From: Enterobacter_D sp963521185
Lineage (GTDB): Bacteria; Pseudomonadota; Gammaproteobacteria; Enterobacterales; Enterobacteriaceae
Assembly (NCBI GenBank): GCA_963521185.1
Contig: CAUQTV010000004.1
Span: 449,905-513,904, forward strand
DNA: 64,000 bases
Reading direction: 5' to 3'
Positions 26,177 through 33,954 of the stretch are shown in pieces. A program made the position numbers and the translations under genes. Under the pieces are notes generated by a model. That model did not search any database. It worked only from the letters and a program-made list of their open reading frames with translations, and was not told where the DNA came from. Position 1 is the stretch's first letter. Each line of letters begins with the position of its first letter.

Positions 26177-26482
26177 TTACTTCAGGTCCTGAGGGAAATG
26201 CGCGGTGATGACTTCCATCAGCTTCGGGCCGAAATCCGCTGGCGAGAGCATGTTGCGCACGCCGACCACGTATTTGTTGCCGGTGACGGTGATTTCACCC
26301 GCGATGTGCGTGGAGGCAATGATCACATCCGCCCCGCTCAGTTCGCTTTTATACTCGCCCACCGCGCAGCTGTTGACGGTATGATCCACGCCCTGCTGCG
26401 TCAGAAACTGATCCACTTTCATCTTCATGATCATGGAACTGCCCTGCCCGTTACCACATACAGCCAGAATTCGTACGGTCAT
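26177..26482 (-). CDS. ulaB: UlaB, ascorbate PTS EIIB component
   Basis: Small phosphocarrier of 101 residues, the E. coli length. The phosphocysteine is C9 in V-C-G-N-G-Q-G-S-S. The longer open frame to 26584 is rejected because it overlaps ulaA and the 26482 ATG matches the known N-terminus, with AAGGAG upstream. It passes phosphate from UlaC to ascorbate as UlaA imports it. Confidence 0.95.
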   Translation of the reverse strand: MTVRILAVCGNGQGSSMIMKMKVDQFLTQQGVDHTVNSCAVGEYKSELSGADVIIASTHIAGEITVTGNKYVVGVRNMLSPADFGPKLMEVITAHFPQDLK

Positions 26483-26495
26483 CGCTAAACTCCTT

Positions 26496-27893
26496 TTATA
26501 AAGCAGAGGTCTCTGCCAGATCTTTTTCTGCGTCTTCTTCAGCACGCAGCGCGCGCCCGGCGAAGAACATATAAGCCAGCGCAATCAAAATGATGACGCC
26601 CATAAACCACAGCCCGGTCGTAAAGCCCTGCATCATAGGCGGTGCCAGAATTGACCAGTCCGCCATGCCCATCCAGGCGCTCATGCCGGTGAGTTTCACC
26701 GCCCAGACGCAGCCGAAGATTTCAATCATGCCCATGACCAGACAAATTTTGAGCGCCGCCCGCCAGCCGCCGAAATGGTTGGCGAATACGCCAATGGTGG
26801 CGTTGGAGAAGAACATCGGGATAAAGCCGGGAATGATCAGAATGGACGAGCCGCAGGCGATCAAAATGCCCACCGCAATCAGCTGACCCACGGTGCCCCA
26901 CATAAAGCCCCACACCACGGCGTTCGGCGCAAAGCTGTAGATCGCCGCACAGTCGATAGCCAGCACGGCACCGGGGATCAGACGCTGAGAAATGCCGTTG
27001 AAGGCTTCCGACAGCTCAGCCACGAACATTCTCACCCCCTGAACGATGATGAAAATCGCCACCGCGAACTGGAAGCCGGTTTGCAGGATGTAAATGGTCC
27101 AGTGCACTTTGCCCGCCATCGCCTGCACCACGTCCAGGCCGAAGGAGATCAGAATGGCACCGAAGAACACAGTCATCACAATCGCCGTGGAGACGATGTT
27201 GTCGTGGAAAATATTCAGCCAGCCGGGGAGTTTAAGATCTTCAACGCTCTCCTCTTTCTTGCCGAGGAACGGCGCGAGTTTATAGGCCAGCCAGGAGGCG
27301 AACTGCTGCTGGTGGCCGATGGAGAAGCCGCAGTTATCCGTCACTTCCTGCGTCGGCTTGTACATCATGTTGGAACTAATGCCCCAGTAGAGCGACACCA
27401 GCACCGCGGTGCAGACAATTGTCGTCCACATGGAATAGCCGAGAATAAAGAAGAACACCGCGATCAGACCGGCCTGCTGAAACATGATGTGGCCGGTCAG
27501 CATGATGGTGCGAATACCGGTTATGCGCCTGAACACCACGTACAGAATATTGAGCGCCAGCGCCAGTAGCACCGCATAGCCGACCCAGCTGTAAGCGTCG
27601 CCCATGCGTTCGATGGTCGCCATCATTGAGGCGTAGGTATCGGAGATAGCGCCATTGATGCCGTAAACCTCGGACATTTTGGCGACCACCGGCTTAAAGG
27701 TGCTGGTCAGAATGCCGGAACCGGCCTGGAGCAGCATAAAACCGATAATGGTTTTGATGGTGCCCTTCACGATAACGCTCACGCTTTTACGCAACAGAAT
27801 ATAGCCAAGGCAGGTCACGATACCCAGCAGCAGCGGGGCGTTGGTCATCACCTGATTGAAGAAGATGGTAAAGACGTTGTAGAGGATCTCCAT
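26496..27893 (-). CDS. ulaA: UlaA, ascorbate PTS EIIC permease
   Basis: Inner-membrane permease of 465 residues, the E. coli length, with about eleven helices. It imports L-ascorbate and presents it for phosphorylation to ascorbate 6-phosphate. The start at 27893 (M-E-I-L-Y-N) follows GGAGAG; a longer frame to 27953 reads into the promoter. The segment near the C-terminus after P-P-M-M-Q-G-F differs somewhat from E. coli. First gene of ulaABCDEF. Confidence 0.95.
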   Translation of the reverse strand: MEILYNVFTIFFNQVMTNAPLLLGIVTCLGYILLRKSVSVIVKGTIKTIIGFMLLQAGSGILTSTFKPVVAKMSEVYGINGAISDTYASMMATIERMGDAYSWVGYAVLLALALNILYVVFRRITGIRTIMLTGHIMFQQAGLIAVFFFILGYSMWTTIVCTAVLVSLYWGISSNMMYKPTQEVTDNCGFSIGHQQQFASWLAYKLAPFLGKKEESVEDLKLPGWLNIFHDNIVSTAIVMTVFFGAILISFGLDVVQAMAGKVHWTIYILQTGFQFAVAIFIIVQGVRMFVAELSEAFNGISQRLIPGAVLAIDCAAIYSFAPNAVVWGFMWGTVGQLIAVGILIACGSSILIIPGFIPMFFSNATIGVFANHFGGWRAALKICLVMGMIEIFGCVWAVKLTGMSAWMGMADWSILAPPMMQGFTTGLWFMGVIILIALAYMFFAGRALRAEEDAEKDLAETSAL

Positions 27894-27998
27894 AACTCTC
27901 TCCGAAAAATGTAGGCACCGAGCCGTCGAACTCAGCACAGGATGTGGGCACACTCTACCAATCAGAAATAATCACAAAAAGATTGCATTTGATTATTT

Positions 27999-28010
27999 GT
28001 GACGCGTCAC
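27999..28010. promoter_or_regulatory. Palindrome GTGACGCGTCAC, candidate UlaR operator
   Basis: A perfect 12-base palindrome in a wider TTTG...CAAA context lies 106 bases upstream of the ulaA start. With a 4-base centre it does not fit CRP (6-base centre), so UlaR is the likelier binder. Confidence 0.45.
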
Positions 28011-28192
28011 GCAAATTATTTCCCTACGTACAGAATGGACATCCAGAAACACAATCAAAGTCTATAAATTACAATTAGATATTCATATAAACATGCATTT
28101 ACTCCGCCTCAGCGGCGAAAGGGCGTCGCATCACATCATGCCGGGCTTGTCAAAAATAGCCGTTGCAATGCTGAAAGTTCAGTGACAACATA

Positions 28193-28217
28193 AATCAAAA
28201 GTAATCACATTTTGATT
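28193..28217. promoter_or_regulatory. Inverted repeat AATCAAAA-N9-TTTTGATT, candidate UlaR operator
   Basis: Perfect 8-base arms with a 9-base spacer lie 30 bases before the ulaG start, where a repressor would block transcription. Related TTTGATT half sites recur on the ulaA side at 27987-27993. Confidence 0.55.
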
Positions 28218-28247
28218 TGATATGACGACACGTTAAGGAGCGGCACA

Positions 28248-29312
28248 ATGAGTAAAGTGGAAACCATTACCCGTGAATCATGGATCCTGAGCACATTCCC
28301 TGAGTGGGGGAGCTGGCTGAATGAAGAGATTGAGCAGGAGGTTGTCGCCCCTGGCACCTTCGCCATGTGGTGGCTGGGCTGTACGGGTATCTGGTTAAAA
28401 TCAGAGGGCAGCGCCAATATCTGCGTCGATTTCTGGTGCGGCACCGGCAAACAAAGTCACGGCAATCCGCTGATGAAAACCGGCCACCAGATGCAGCGCA
28501 TGGCCGGGGTGAAAAAATTGCAGCCGAACCTGCGCACCACGCCGTTTGTGCTCGATCCGTTTGCCATTCGCCAGATCGACGCGGTGCTCGCCACCCACGA
28601 TCATAACGATCATATCGACGTCAACGTGGCCGCCTCGGTAATGCAAAACTGCGCCGACAACGTGCCGTTTATTGGCCCGCAAACCTGCGTCGATCTGTGG
28701 GTAGGCTGGGGCGTACCGCGCGAGCGCTGCATCGTTATGAAACCGGGCGACGTAGTGAAAATCAAAGACGTGGAGATTCATGCCCTTGACGCGTTTGACC
28801 GCACGGCGCTGATCACCCTGCCTGCCGATCAGAAAGCCGCTGGTGTGCTGCCAGACGGCATGGATGAGCGCGCGGTGAACTACCTGTTCAAAACGCCGGG
28901 CGGCTCGCTCTACCACAGCGGGGATTCTCACTACTCCAACTACTATGCGAAGCACGGCAACGAGCATCAGATTGACGTGGCGCTAGGTTCGTATGGCGAG
29001 AACCCGCGCGGTATTACCGACAAAATGACCAGCGTAGATATGCTGCGCATGGCCGAGGCGCTGAACGCCAAAGTGGTGATCCCGTTCCACCACGATATCT
29101 GGTCGAATTTCCAGGCCGATCCGCAAGAGTTGCGCGTGCTGTGGGAGATGAAAAAAGATCGCCTGAAGTACGGTTTTAAACCGTTTATCTGGCAGGTGGG
29201 CGGCAAATTTACCTGGCCGCTGGATAAAGACAACTTCGAATACCACTATCCGCGCGGCTTCGAAGATTGCTTTACCATGGAACCCGACCTGCCGTTCAAG
29301 TCCTTCCTGTAA
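28248..29312 (+). CDS. ulaG: UlaG, L-ascorbate-6-phosphate lactonase
   Basis: Cytoplasmic metallo-beta-lactamase-fold lactonase of 354 residues, identical in length to E. coli. It opens ascorbate 6-phosphate to 3-keto-L-gulonate 6-phosphate, using Mn2+. The metal motif T-H-D-H-N-D-H-I-D is clear, with a second block S-G-D-S-H-Y and H-H-D-I-W near the C-terminus. It is divergent from ulaABCDEF and preceded by an AAGGAG site. Confidence 0.97.
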   Translation: MSKVETITRESWILSTFPEWGSWLNEEIEQEVVAPGTFAMWWLGCTGIWLKSEGSANICVDFWCGTGKQSHGNPLMKTGHQMQRMAGVKKLQPNLRTTPFVLDPFAIRQIDAVLATHDHNDHIDVNVAASVMQNCADNVPFIGPQTCVDLWVGWGVPRERCIVMKPGDVVKIKDVEIHALDAFDRTALITLPADQKAAGVLPDGMDERAVNYLFKTPGGSLYHSGDSHYSNYYAKHGNEHQIDVALGSYGENPRGITDKMTSVDMLRMAEALNAKVVIPFHHDIWSNFQADPQELRVLWEMKKDRLKYGFKPFIWQVGGKFTWPLDKDNFEYHYPRGFEDCFTMEPDLPFKSFL

Positions 29313-29322
29313 TCCGCTGAAC

Positions 29323-29342
29323 ATGCCGGACATGTCCGGCAT
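29323..29342. terminator. Hairpin after ulaG
   Basis: A perfect 20-base palindrome (ATGCCGGA, CATG, TCCGGCAT) followed by TTCTT lies 10 bases after the ulaG stop. It separates ulaG from ulaR. Confidence 0.7.
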
Positions 29343-29429
29343 TTCTTAAGGCGATTTCGCACTTTCATTTAGTATTTCCATGCTATTTCAAATATCATCT
29401 TAAAAAATCATTTCTTATCGGAATAGCTC

Positions 29430-30185
29430 ATGACGGAAGCGCAACGACATCAAATTCTTCTGGAACTCCTGGCGCAAACGGGCTTTGTCACCGTCGAGCA
29501 GGTGATTGAACGATTAGGGATTTCCCCCGCCACCGCCCGCCGCGACATTAATAAGCTCGACGACAGCGGCAAGCTGAAAAAAGTGCGCAACGGGGCGGAA
29601 GCCATCAGCCAGCAGCGCCCCCGCTGGTCGCCGATGAATATTCATCAGGCGCAGAATCACGACGAAAAAATGCGCATTGCCAAGGCCGCCTCCCGGCTGG
29701 TCGGCGTGGGTGAAAGCGTGGTGATTAACTGCGGTTCCACGGCGTTTTTGCTCGGCCAGGAGATGTGCGGCAAGCCGGTGCAAATCATCACCAACTATTT
29801 GCCGCTGGCGAACTACCTTATCGATCAGGAACACGAAAGCGTGGTGATCATGGGCGGGCAGTACAACAAAAGCCAGTCAATCACCTTAAGCCCGCAGGGC
29901 AGTGAAAACAGCCTCTACGCCGGGCACTGGATGTTCACCAGCGGCAAAGGGCTGGCCGCCGACGGGCTGTACAAGACCGATATGCTCACCGCGATGGCCG
30001 AGCAGAAGATGCTGAACGTGGTCGGCAAACTCGTGGTGCTGGTGGACAGCAGCAAAGTCGGTGAGCGCGCAGGTATGCTGTTTAGCCGCGCCGATCAAAT
30101 CGACATGGTGATCACCGGCAAACAGGCCAACCCTGAGATCATCAAACAGCTTGAAGCCCAGGGCGTGCAGGTGCTGCGCGTTTAG
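29430..30185 (+). CDS. ulaR: UlaR, DeoR-family repressor of the ula regulon
   Basis: Repressor of 251 residues, the E. coli length. The N-terminal DeoR helix-turn-helix (about 6-57) includes V-T-V-E-Q-V-I-E-R-L-G-I-S-P-A-T-A-R-R-D. A sugar-phosphate sensing domain follows (about 75-230), with I-N-C-G-S-T and I-I-T-N-Y. L-ascorbate 6-phosphate releases it from the ulaA and ulaG operators. Its 3' end overlaps yjfP by four bases, tail to tail. Confidence 0.95.
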   Translation: MTEAQRHQILLELLAQTGFVTVEQVIERLGISPATARRDINKLDDSGKLKKVRNGAEAISQQRPRWSPMNIHQAQNHDEKMRIAKAASRLVGVGESVVINCGSTAFLLGQEMCGKPVQIITNYLPLANYLIDQEHESVVIMGGQYNKSQSITLSPQGSENSLYAGHWMFTSGKGLAADGLYKTDMLTAMAEQKMLNVVGKLVVLVDSSKVGERAGMLFSRADQIDMVITGKQANPEIIKQLEAQGVQVLRV

Positions 30186-30901
30186 AGATGCGTGCGGAAG
30201 AAGCGCACCGTGGCGTCGAGCGCCGTCGGCGTAATGCGGTGCGCCACGCCCGCTTCCCACAGGCAGGTTAACCGCGCGTCCAGCCCCGCCTGCACCAGCG
30301 CCTGCTGCAAGCGCAATGTTTCAACGGCGGGCACCACATCATCGGCTTCGCCGTGCCACAGCAGCAGCGGCCGGTCTGCCAGTCTTGCAAGCTGGTGGGT
30401 AACATCCCAGTCAGCCAGCGGCGCAACGGCCTGCGCATCCACCGGCGGAAACAGCGTGCGCGAGAGCGAGGTAAAATAGCCGGAGCCCATCAGGCACGCC
30501 ACGCAGTTCACTTCCGGGTGCTGCGTCATGATGCCCAGCGCCGACATCCCGCCCATCGACGCGCCGCCCACGGCCAGGCGCTTATCGGCAATCAGCCCTT
30601 CGGTGTACAGCGCGGCCTGTAATCCCGCAAACTCCGTCAAATTACCGTGCAGGATCGGCCAGAACTGCGTAAGCCTGGCGTCAGCGTCGCCGCCAAAGCG
30701 CGCGCCATGATCGGGCGCGTCGGGCATCACCACGCGAAACCCGGCCTGCGCCAGCGCCACGGCAAAATAGCTGTACACCAGCTTCGATGAGGTATAACCA
30801 TGATAAAACACCACGGTGGGCAACGGCTGGTCGCGCTGACCTGCGGGGGTCGCGTGGAGGCTTTCAATCCCGGCGAATTGCCGCGTTTCAAGTTCAATCA
30901 T
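30182..30901 (-). CDS. yjfP: YjfP, alpha/beta-hydrolase esterase
   Basis: Serine esterase of 239 residues (E. coli 249; about ten residues are missing in the loop after F-P-P-V). The nucleophile serine sits in G-G-A-S-M-G-G, preceded by F-Y-H-G-Y at the oxyanion position. The aspartate in G-E-A-D-D-V-V-P and the histidine in A-H-R-I-T complete the triad. E. coli YjfP acts on short-chain esters and some acetylated sugars; the natural substrate is unknown. Confidence 0.88.
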   Translation of the reverse strand: MIELETRQFAGIESLHATPAGQRDQPLPTVVFYHGYTSSKLVYSYFAVALAQAGFRVVMPDAPDHGARFGGDADARLTQFWPILHGNLTEFAGLQAALYTEGLIADKRLAVGGASMGGMSALGIMTQHPEVNCVACLMGSGYFTSLSRTLFPPVDAQAVAPLADWDVTHQLARLADRPLLLWHGEADDVVPAVETLRLQQALVQAGLDARLTCLWEAGVAHRITPTALDATVRFFRTHL

Positions 30902-31086
30902 GGTTAACTCCTGGCATTTTTTTCAGATATGCCACGCTGTCTGACATTACGCAAGCCTGGACGCGCCAGAGAGGCCATAATGTTGAGATGTACATTACGC
31001 TTTCGGGTGATTTTCATTCGAAAATAGCGTGCGAGATAACAGATCGGGAACATTCCCCCAAAGGGAAATCACCAGGGAACTACACT

Positions 31087-31431
31087 ATGTCTGACAGGAA
31101 CAGGTTTTTCAGTAAACGAGAAACACTCATGCGCCGATTCGCCCCGCTGATGCTGGTCGCGTTATTGAGCGGATGCGCTGTGCTGCAAGGCACGCCGCAG
31201 CCGCCACCGCCCGTCAGCAGCCAGCCGCAGGAAATCACCCGCAACCAGACGCAAGGGTTGCAGAAGATGGGAACGGTCAGCGCGATGGTGCGCGGCTCTC
31301 CGATGGATGCGGAGGAGGCGATCAAAGCCAAAGCCGTTGCGGCCAAAGCAGATTATTACGTCATTCTCCTTAATGACGACACCGTCTTTACCGGCCAGTG
31401 GTATTCCGAGGCCATTTTATATCGTCAATAA
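31087..31431 (+). CDS. bsmA: BsmA (YjfO), biofilm/stress-related lipoprotein
   Basis: Outer-membrane-type lipoprotein of the DUF1471 family. The ATG at 31087 (114 residues) has AGGGA eight bases upstream and gives a long basic N-region like E. coli BsmA; a second in-frame ATG at 31129 (100 residues) is possible. The lipobox L-L-S-G-C follows a short hydrophobic core. The mature part has a Pro-rich spacer, then the DUF1471 domain (K-A-D-Y-Y-V-I-L-L and G-Q-W-Y-S-E-A-I-L-Y). BsmA is linked to biofilm stress in E. coli. Confidence 0.88.
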   Translation: MSDRNRFFSKRETLMRRFAPLMLVALLSGCAVLQGTPQPPPPVSSQPQEITRNQTQGLQKMGTVSAMVRGSPMDAEEAIKAKAVAAKADYYVILLNDDTVFTGQWYSEAILYRQ

Positions 31432-31585
31432 CGGTGGGCTGAATTTAAGAGAGATTTACACTGCTTTGCACCCATAGACGTATTCCTGTGCACAATAAAC
31501 TCAATGCCTTAGGCAAGGGAGAGAGTTTAAAAACGCGATGGATTGCCCTGTCCTTAATCGGGGTAACGTTAAATGGAGCTGACAA

Positions 31586-31861
31586 ATGAAACGATCTCTT
31601 GCCTTAACTTCTCTGCTGCTCTCCGTCGGTCTGGTGAGCACCACCGCCCAGTCGGCGGAGTTCGCCAGCGCTGATTGCGTGACGGGCCTGAATGAAATCG
31701 GCCTGATTTCCGTCAATAACGTTTTTGGCAGCGCACAAGATGTGGAACGCGTTATCGCCCTGAAAGCGGACGAGCAAGGCGCATCCTGGTACCGCATTAT
31801 CAGGATGCAGGAAGGGCTACGGGCCGATAACTGGCGCGTGCAAGCCATTCTTTATGCATAG
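31586..31861 (+). CDS. yjfN: YjfN, small periplasmic DUF1471 protein
   Basis: Exported protein of 91 residues. The signal peptide is about residues 1-22, ending T-A-Q-S-A. The mature DUF1471 domain includes G-L-I-S-V-N-N-V-F and S-W-Y-R-I-I-R-M-Q and ends A-I-L-Y-A. E. coli YjfN is reported to bind and activate the periplasmic protease DegP through its hydrophobic C-terminus, which is retained here. Its neighbour bsmA is a paralogue. Confidence 0.9.
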   Translation: MKRSLALTSLLLSVGLVSTTAQSAEFASADCVTGLNEIGLISVNNVFGSAQDVERVIALKADEQGASWYRIIRMQEGLRADNWRVQAILYA

Positions 31862-31870
31862 CTTTCCATC

Positions 31871-31891
31871 AGCCACCAAAATCTGGTGGCT
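31871..31891 (+). terminator. Terminator after yjfN
   Basis: AGCCACCA, AAATC and TGGTGGCT form an 8-bp stem followed by TTTCTTTTT, 9 bases after the yjfN stop. A classic intrinsic terminator. Confidence 0.9.
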
Positions 31892-31969
31892 TTTCTTTTT
31901 GTTGTTAATTAATTACCATATTGTTAATGTGACAATATATTCATGTAACATTTTGTTACACAGAACCGC

Positions 31970-31996
31970 TAAATGTTAGCGCTAAATTGCCGTTGA
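31970..31996 (+). promoter_or_regulatory. Candidate sigma-28 promoter for the Cache chemoreceptor
   Basis: TAAA (31970-31973), a 15-base spacer and GCCGTTGA (31989-31996) fit the FliA layout; the -10 octamer matches GCCGATAA at six of eight positions. It lies 32 bases before the start codon. Confidence 0.6.
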
Positions 31997-32028
31997 ACGA
32001 GCCAACACTTTCGATCTACGGATAATTT

Positions 32029-33954
32029 ATGAACGCTTTCTTTCGCCGTGCCGGCTTAGGCACCCGACTTTCGCTACTGACCGGCGTTAGCGTTGCGGTC
32101 CTGTTCCTGCTGTTTACCTTTCTGATGAGCCACAAGGCCAGCCAACAGCTCGACGCGCTGGCGGTGGAAGATCTGCGCAGTCAGTCCACCGGCGTGGTGG
32201 ACATGGTCGAAATGTTCAATACCAGCCTGAGTGAAGAGGTCGAAAGCTACACGCGGCTGTTCAATAGCTTCGTGCCGCAGCCGGTGTCTGTCGATACCAC
32301 CCAGTCCCGCACCATCAATGGCCTTACCGTTCCGCTGCTAAAAGGCGGCGAGAACGATCTGCACGAAAACAACGGCGTGCCGGATGATTTCCTCAACCGC
32401 ACCGGGGCGATTGCGACGCTATTCGTGCGCAGCGGTGACGATTTTGTTCGCGTGGCGACGTCGCTGCGCAAAGAGAATGGCGACCGCGCCATCGGCACAA
32501 AGCTCGACGCCGCAAGCCCGGCGCTCGCGCCTGCGCTGCGTGGCGAGGTGTATCGCGGCCTGGCGCTGCTGTTCGGTAAGCGCTACATCACGCAATATCA
32601 GCCGGTGAAAGATGCGAGCGGCAACACCATCGCGATCCTGTTTGTCGGCGTGGACATCACCCGCTCCTGGAACGTGATGCGCGAGAAGATCCTCTCCCGC
32701 AAGCTCGGGGAGAGCGGGCATTTCTACGTGCTGGACGCCAACCCTGGTAAAAACGAAGGCAACTACCTGTTCCACCCGCGCGAAGAGGGTAAGCGCCCGC
32801 AGTGGGACAGTGCCACGCAGCAAACCCTGCTCAAGACCGCTTCCGGCACGCTTGAGCGCACCGATGCGCAGGGCCGCACGCTAAAAATGACGTGGACCGC
32901 CCTGCCCGGCTGGAACTGGAAAATTGTCGGCGAGGTCGATAAATCCGTGCTGCTGCGCGATGTGAACACCATGCGTAACCAGTTCTTACTGATTGGCGCG
33001 CTGGTCTCCCTGCTCTTCGCCGCGCTGTACGTGGTGATTATTCGCCGCTGGCTGACGCGCCCACTGCGCGATGTGATCGCCCTGGCCCAGCGCTATGCCG
33101 CCGGCGATCTGCGCGCCACGCTCACCGCACGCCGGGAAGATGAAGTCGGCCAGCTGATCCAGGCGATTAACGGTATCGGCAATGGCCTGCAAACCATGGT
33201 GCATCAGGTACGTGAAGCGGCAAGCGAGATCAACCACGGCACCAGCGCGCTGGCGGCCGACAGCGGTGAAATCAGCGAGCAAATAAACAAGCAGGCCAGC
33301 AGCGTGGAAGAGACCTCCGCCAGCATGGAGCAACTCGCCGCCACCGTGCAGCAAAACGCCGCCAATATGGAACAGACCCAGAAGCTGGTGAACGAAACCT
33401 CGCAGGCCGTTGAAAAAGGCGGCAAGACCGTCGGTCATGCGGTGGCGACCATGAATGATATTCGCGAGGCGTCACAGCGCATTGCGGATATCACCAGCGT
33501 TATTGAAGCCATTGCCTTCCAGACCAATATTCTGGCGCTCAATGCCGCCGTCGAAGCCGCTCGCGCAGGCGATCACGGCAAGGGCTTCGGCGTGGTGGCG
33601 CAGGAAGTGCGCGCGCTGGCCGCCCGTAGCGCCAATGCGGTTAAAGAGATCGAGTCGCTGATTAATGACACGCTGGAAAAAGTCACCGAAGGGCACGCGC
33701 TCTCAGAGCAAACGCAGCTGGCGATGTCGTCCATCATCGATCATATGGGCGACATCAACCAACTGGTGACCGAGATAAACCACGCCTCGCGCGAGCAATC
33801 GTCGGGTATCGGGCAGGTGAACCTGGCCATGACGCACATTGGCGAAGCGACGCACATCAACGCCGGACGCGTCTCGCGCAGCGAAGAAACCGCCCGCACT
33901 CTGCGCGAGAAAGGCACCCATCTGAACGAGCTGGTCAGCCTGTTCCGCCTTTAA
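32029..33954 (+). CDS. Methyl-accepting chemotaxis protein with Cache sensor domain
   Basis: Inner-membrane chemoreceptor of 641 residues. TM1 spans about residues 13-34 and is followed by a large periplasmic Cache_3/Cache_2-type domain (about 36-315) with G-S-G-H-F-Y-V-L-D-like and G-W-N-W-K-I-V-G-E-V blocks. TM2 is about 320-342, then HAMP (343-395) and the signalling domain with A-F-Q-T-N-I-L-A-L-N-A-A-V-E-A-A-R-A-G. No N-W-E-T-F tail is present, so it depends on other receptors for CheR/CheB tethering. The ligand is unknown. It is not at this position in E. coli. Confidence 0.92.
   Translation: MNAFFRRAGLGTRLSLLTGVSVAVLFLLFTFLMSHKASQQLDALAVEDLRSQSTGVVDMVEMFNTSLSEEVESYTRLFNSFVPQPVSVDTTQSRTINGLTVPLLKGGENDLHENNGVPDDFLNRTGAIATLFVRSGDDFVRVATSLRKENGDRAIGTKLDAASPALAPALRGEVYRGLALLFGKRYITQYQPVKDASGNTIAILFVGVDITRSWNVMREKILSRKLGESGHFYVLDANPGKNEGNYLFHPREEGKRPQWDSATQQTLLKTASGTLERTDAQGRTLKMTWTALPGWNWKIVGEVDKSVLLRDVNTMRNQFLLIGALVSLLFAALYVVIIRRWLTRPLRDVIALAQRYAAGDLRATLTARREDEVGQLIQAINGIGNGLQTMVHQVREAASEINHGTSALAADSGEISEQINKQASSVEETSASMEQLAATVQQNAANMEQTQKLVNETSQAVEKGGKTVGHAVATMNDIREASQRIADITSVIEAIAFQTNILALNAAVEAARAGDHGKGFGVVAQEVRALAARSANAVKEIESLINDTLEKVTEGHALSEQTQLAMSSIIDHMGDINQLVTEINHASREQSSGIGQVNLAMTHIGEATHINAGRVSRSEETARTLREKGTHLNELVSLFRL

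Larger units (their letters stand above)
27894..28247. promoter_or_regulatory. ulaA/ulaG divergent control region
   Basis: This 354-base AT-rich region separates the two ula transcription units. In E. coli the same region has several UlaR operators, an IHF site that loops them and CRP control. Visible here are a 12-base palindrome at 27999-28010 on the ulaA side and an 8-base inverted repeat at 28193-28217 on the ulaG side, both set in TTTGATT/AATCAAA-type sequence. An IHF-like AATCAA lies near 28052. A consensus CRP site was not found. Confidence 0.7.

Noticed and set aside
27991..28012. CRP site in the ula region
   Set aside because: TGTGA and TCACG half sites are present, but the spacer is 4 instead of 6 bases, so it does not fit CRP geometry.
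30787..31086. N-terminal extension of bsmA to 214 residues
   Set aside because: It reads through the yjfP 5' end and its promoter region; lipoproteins need the signal at the N-terminus, so starts at 31087 or 31129 fit.
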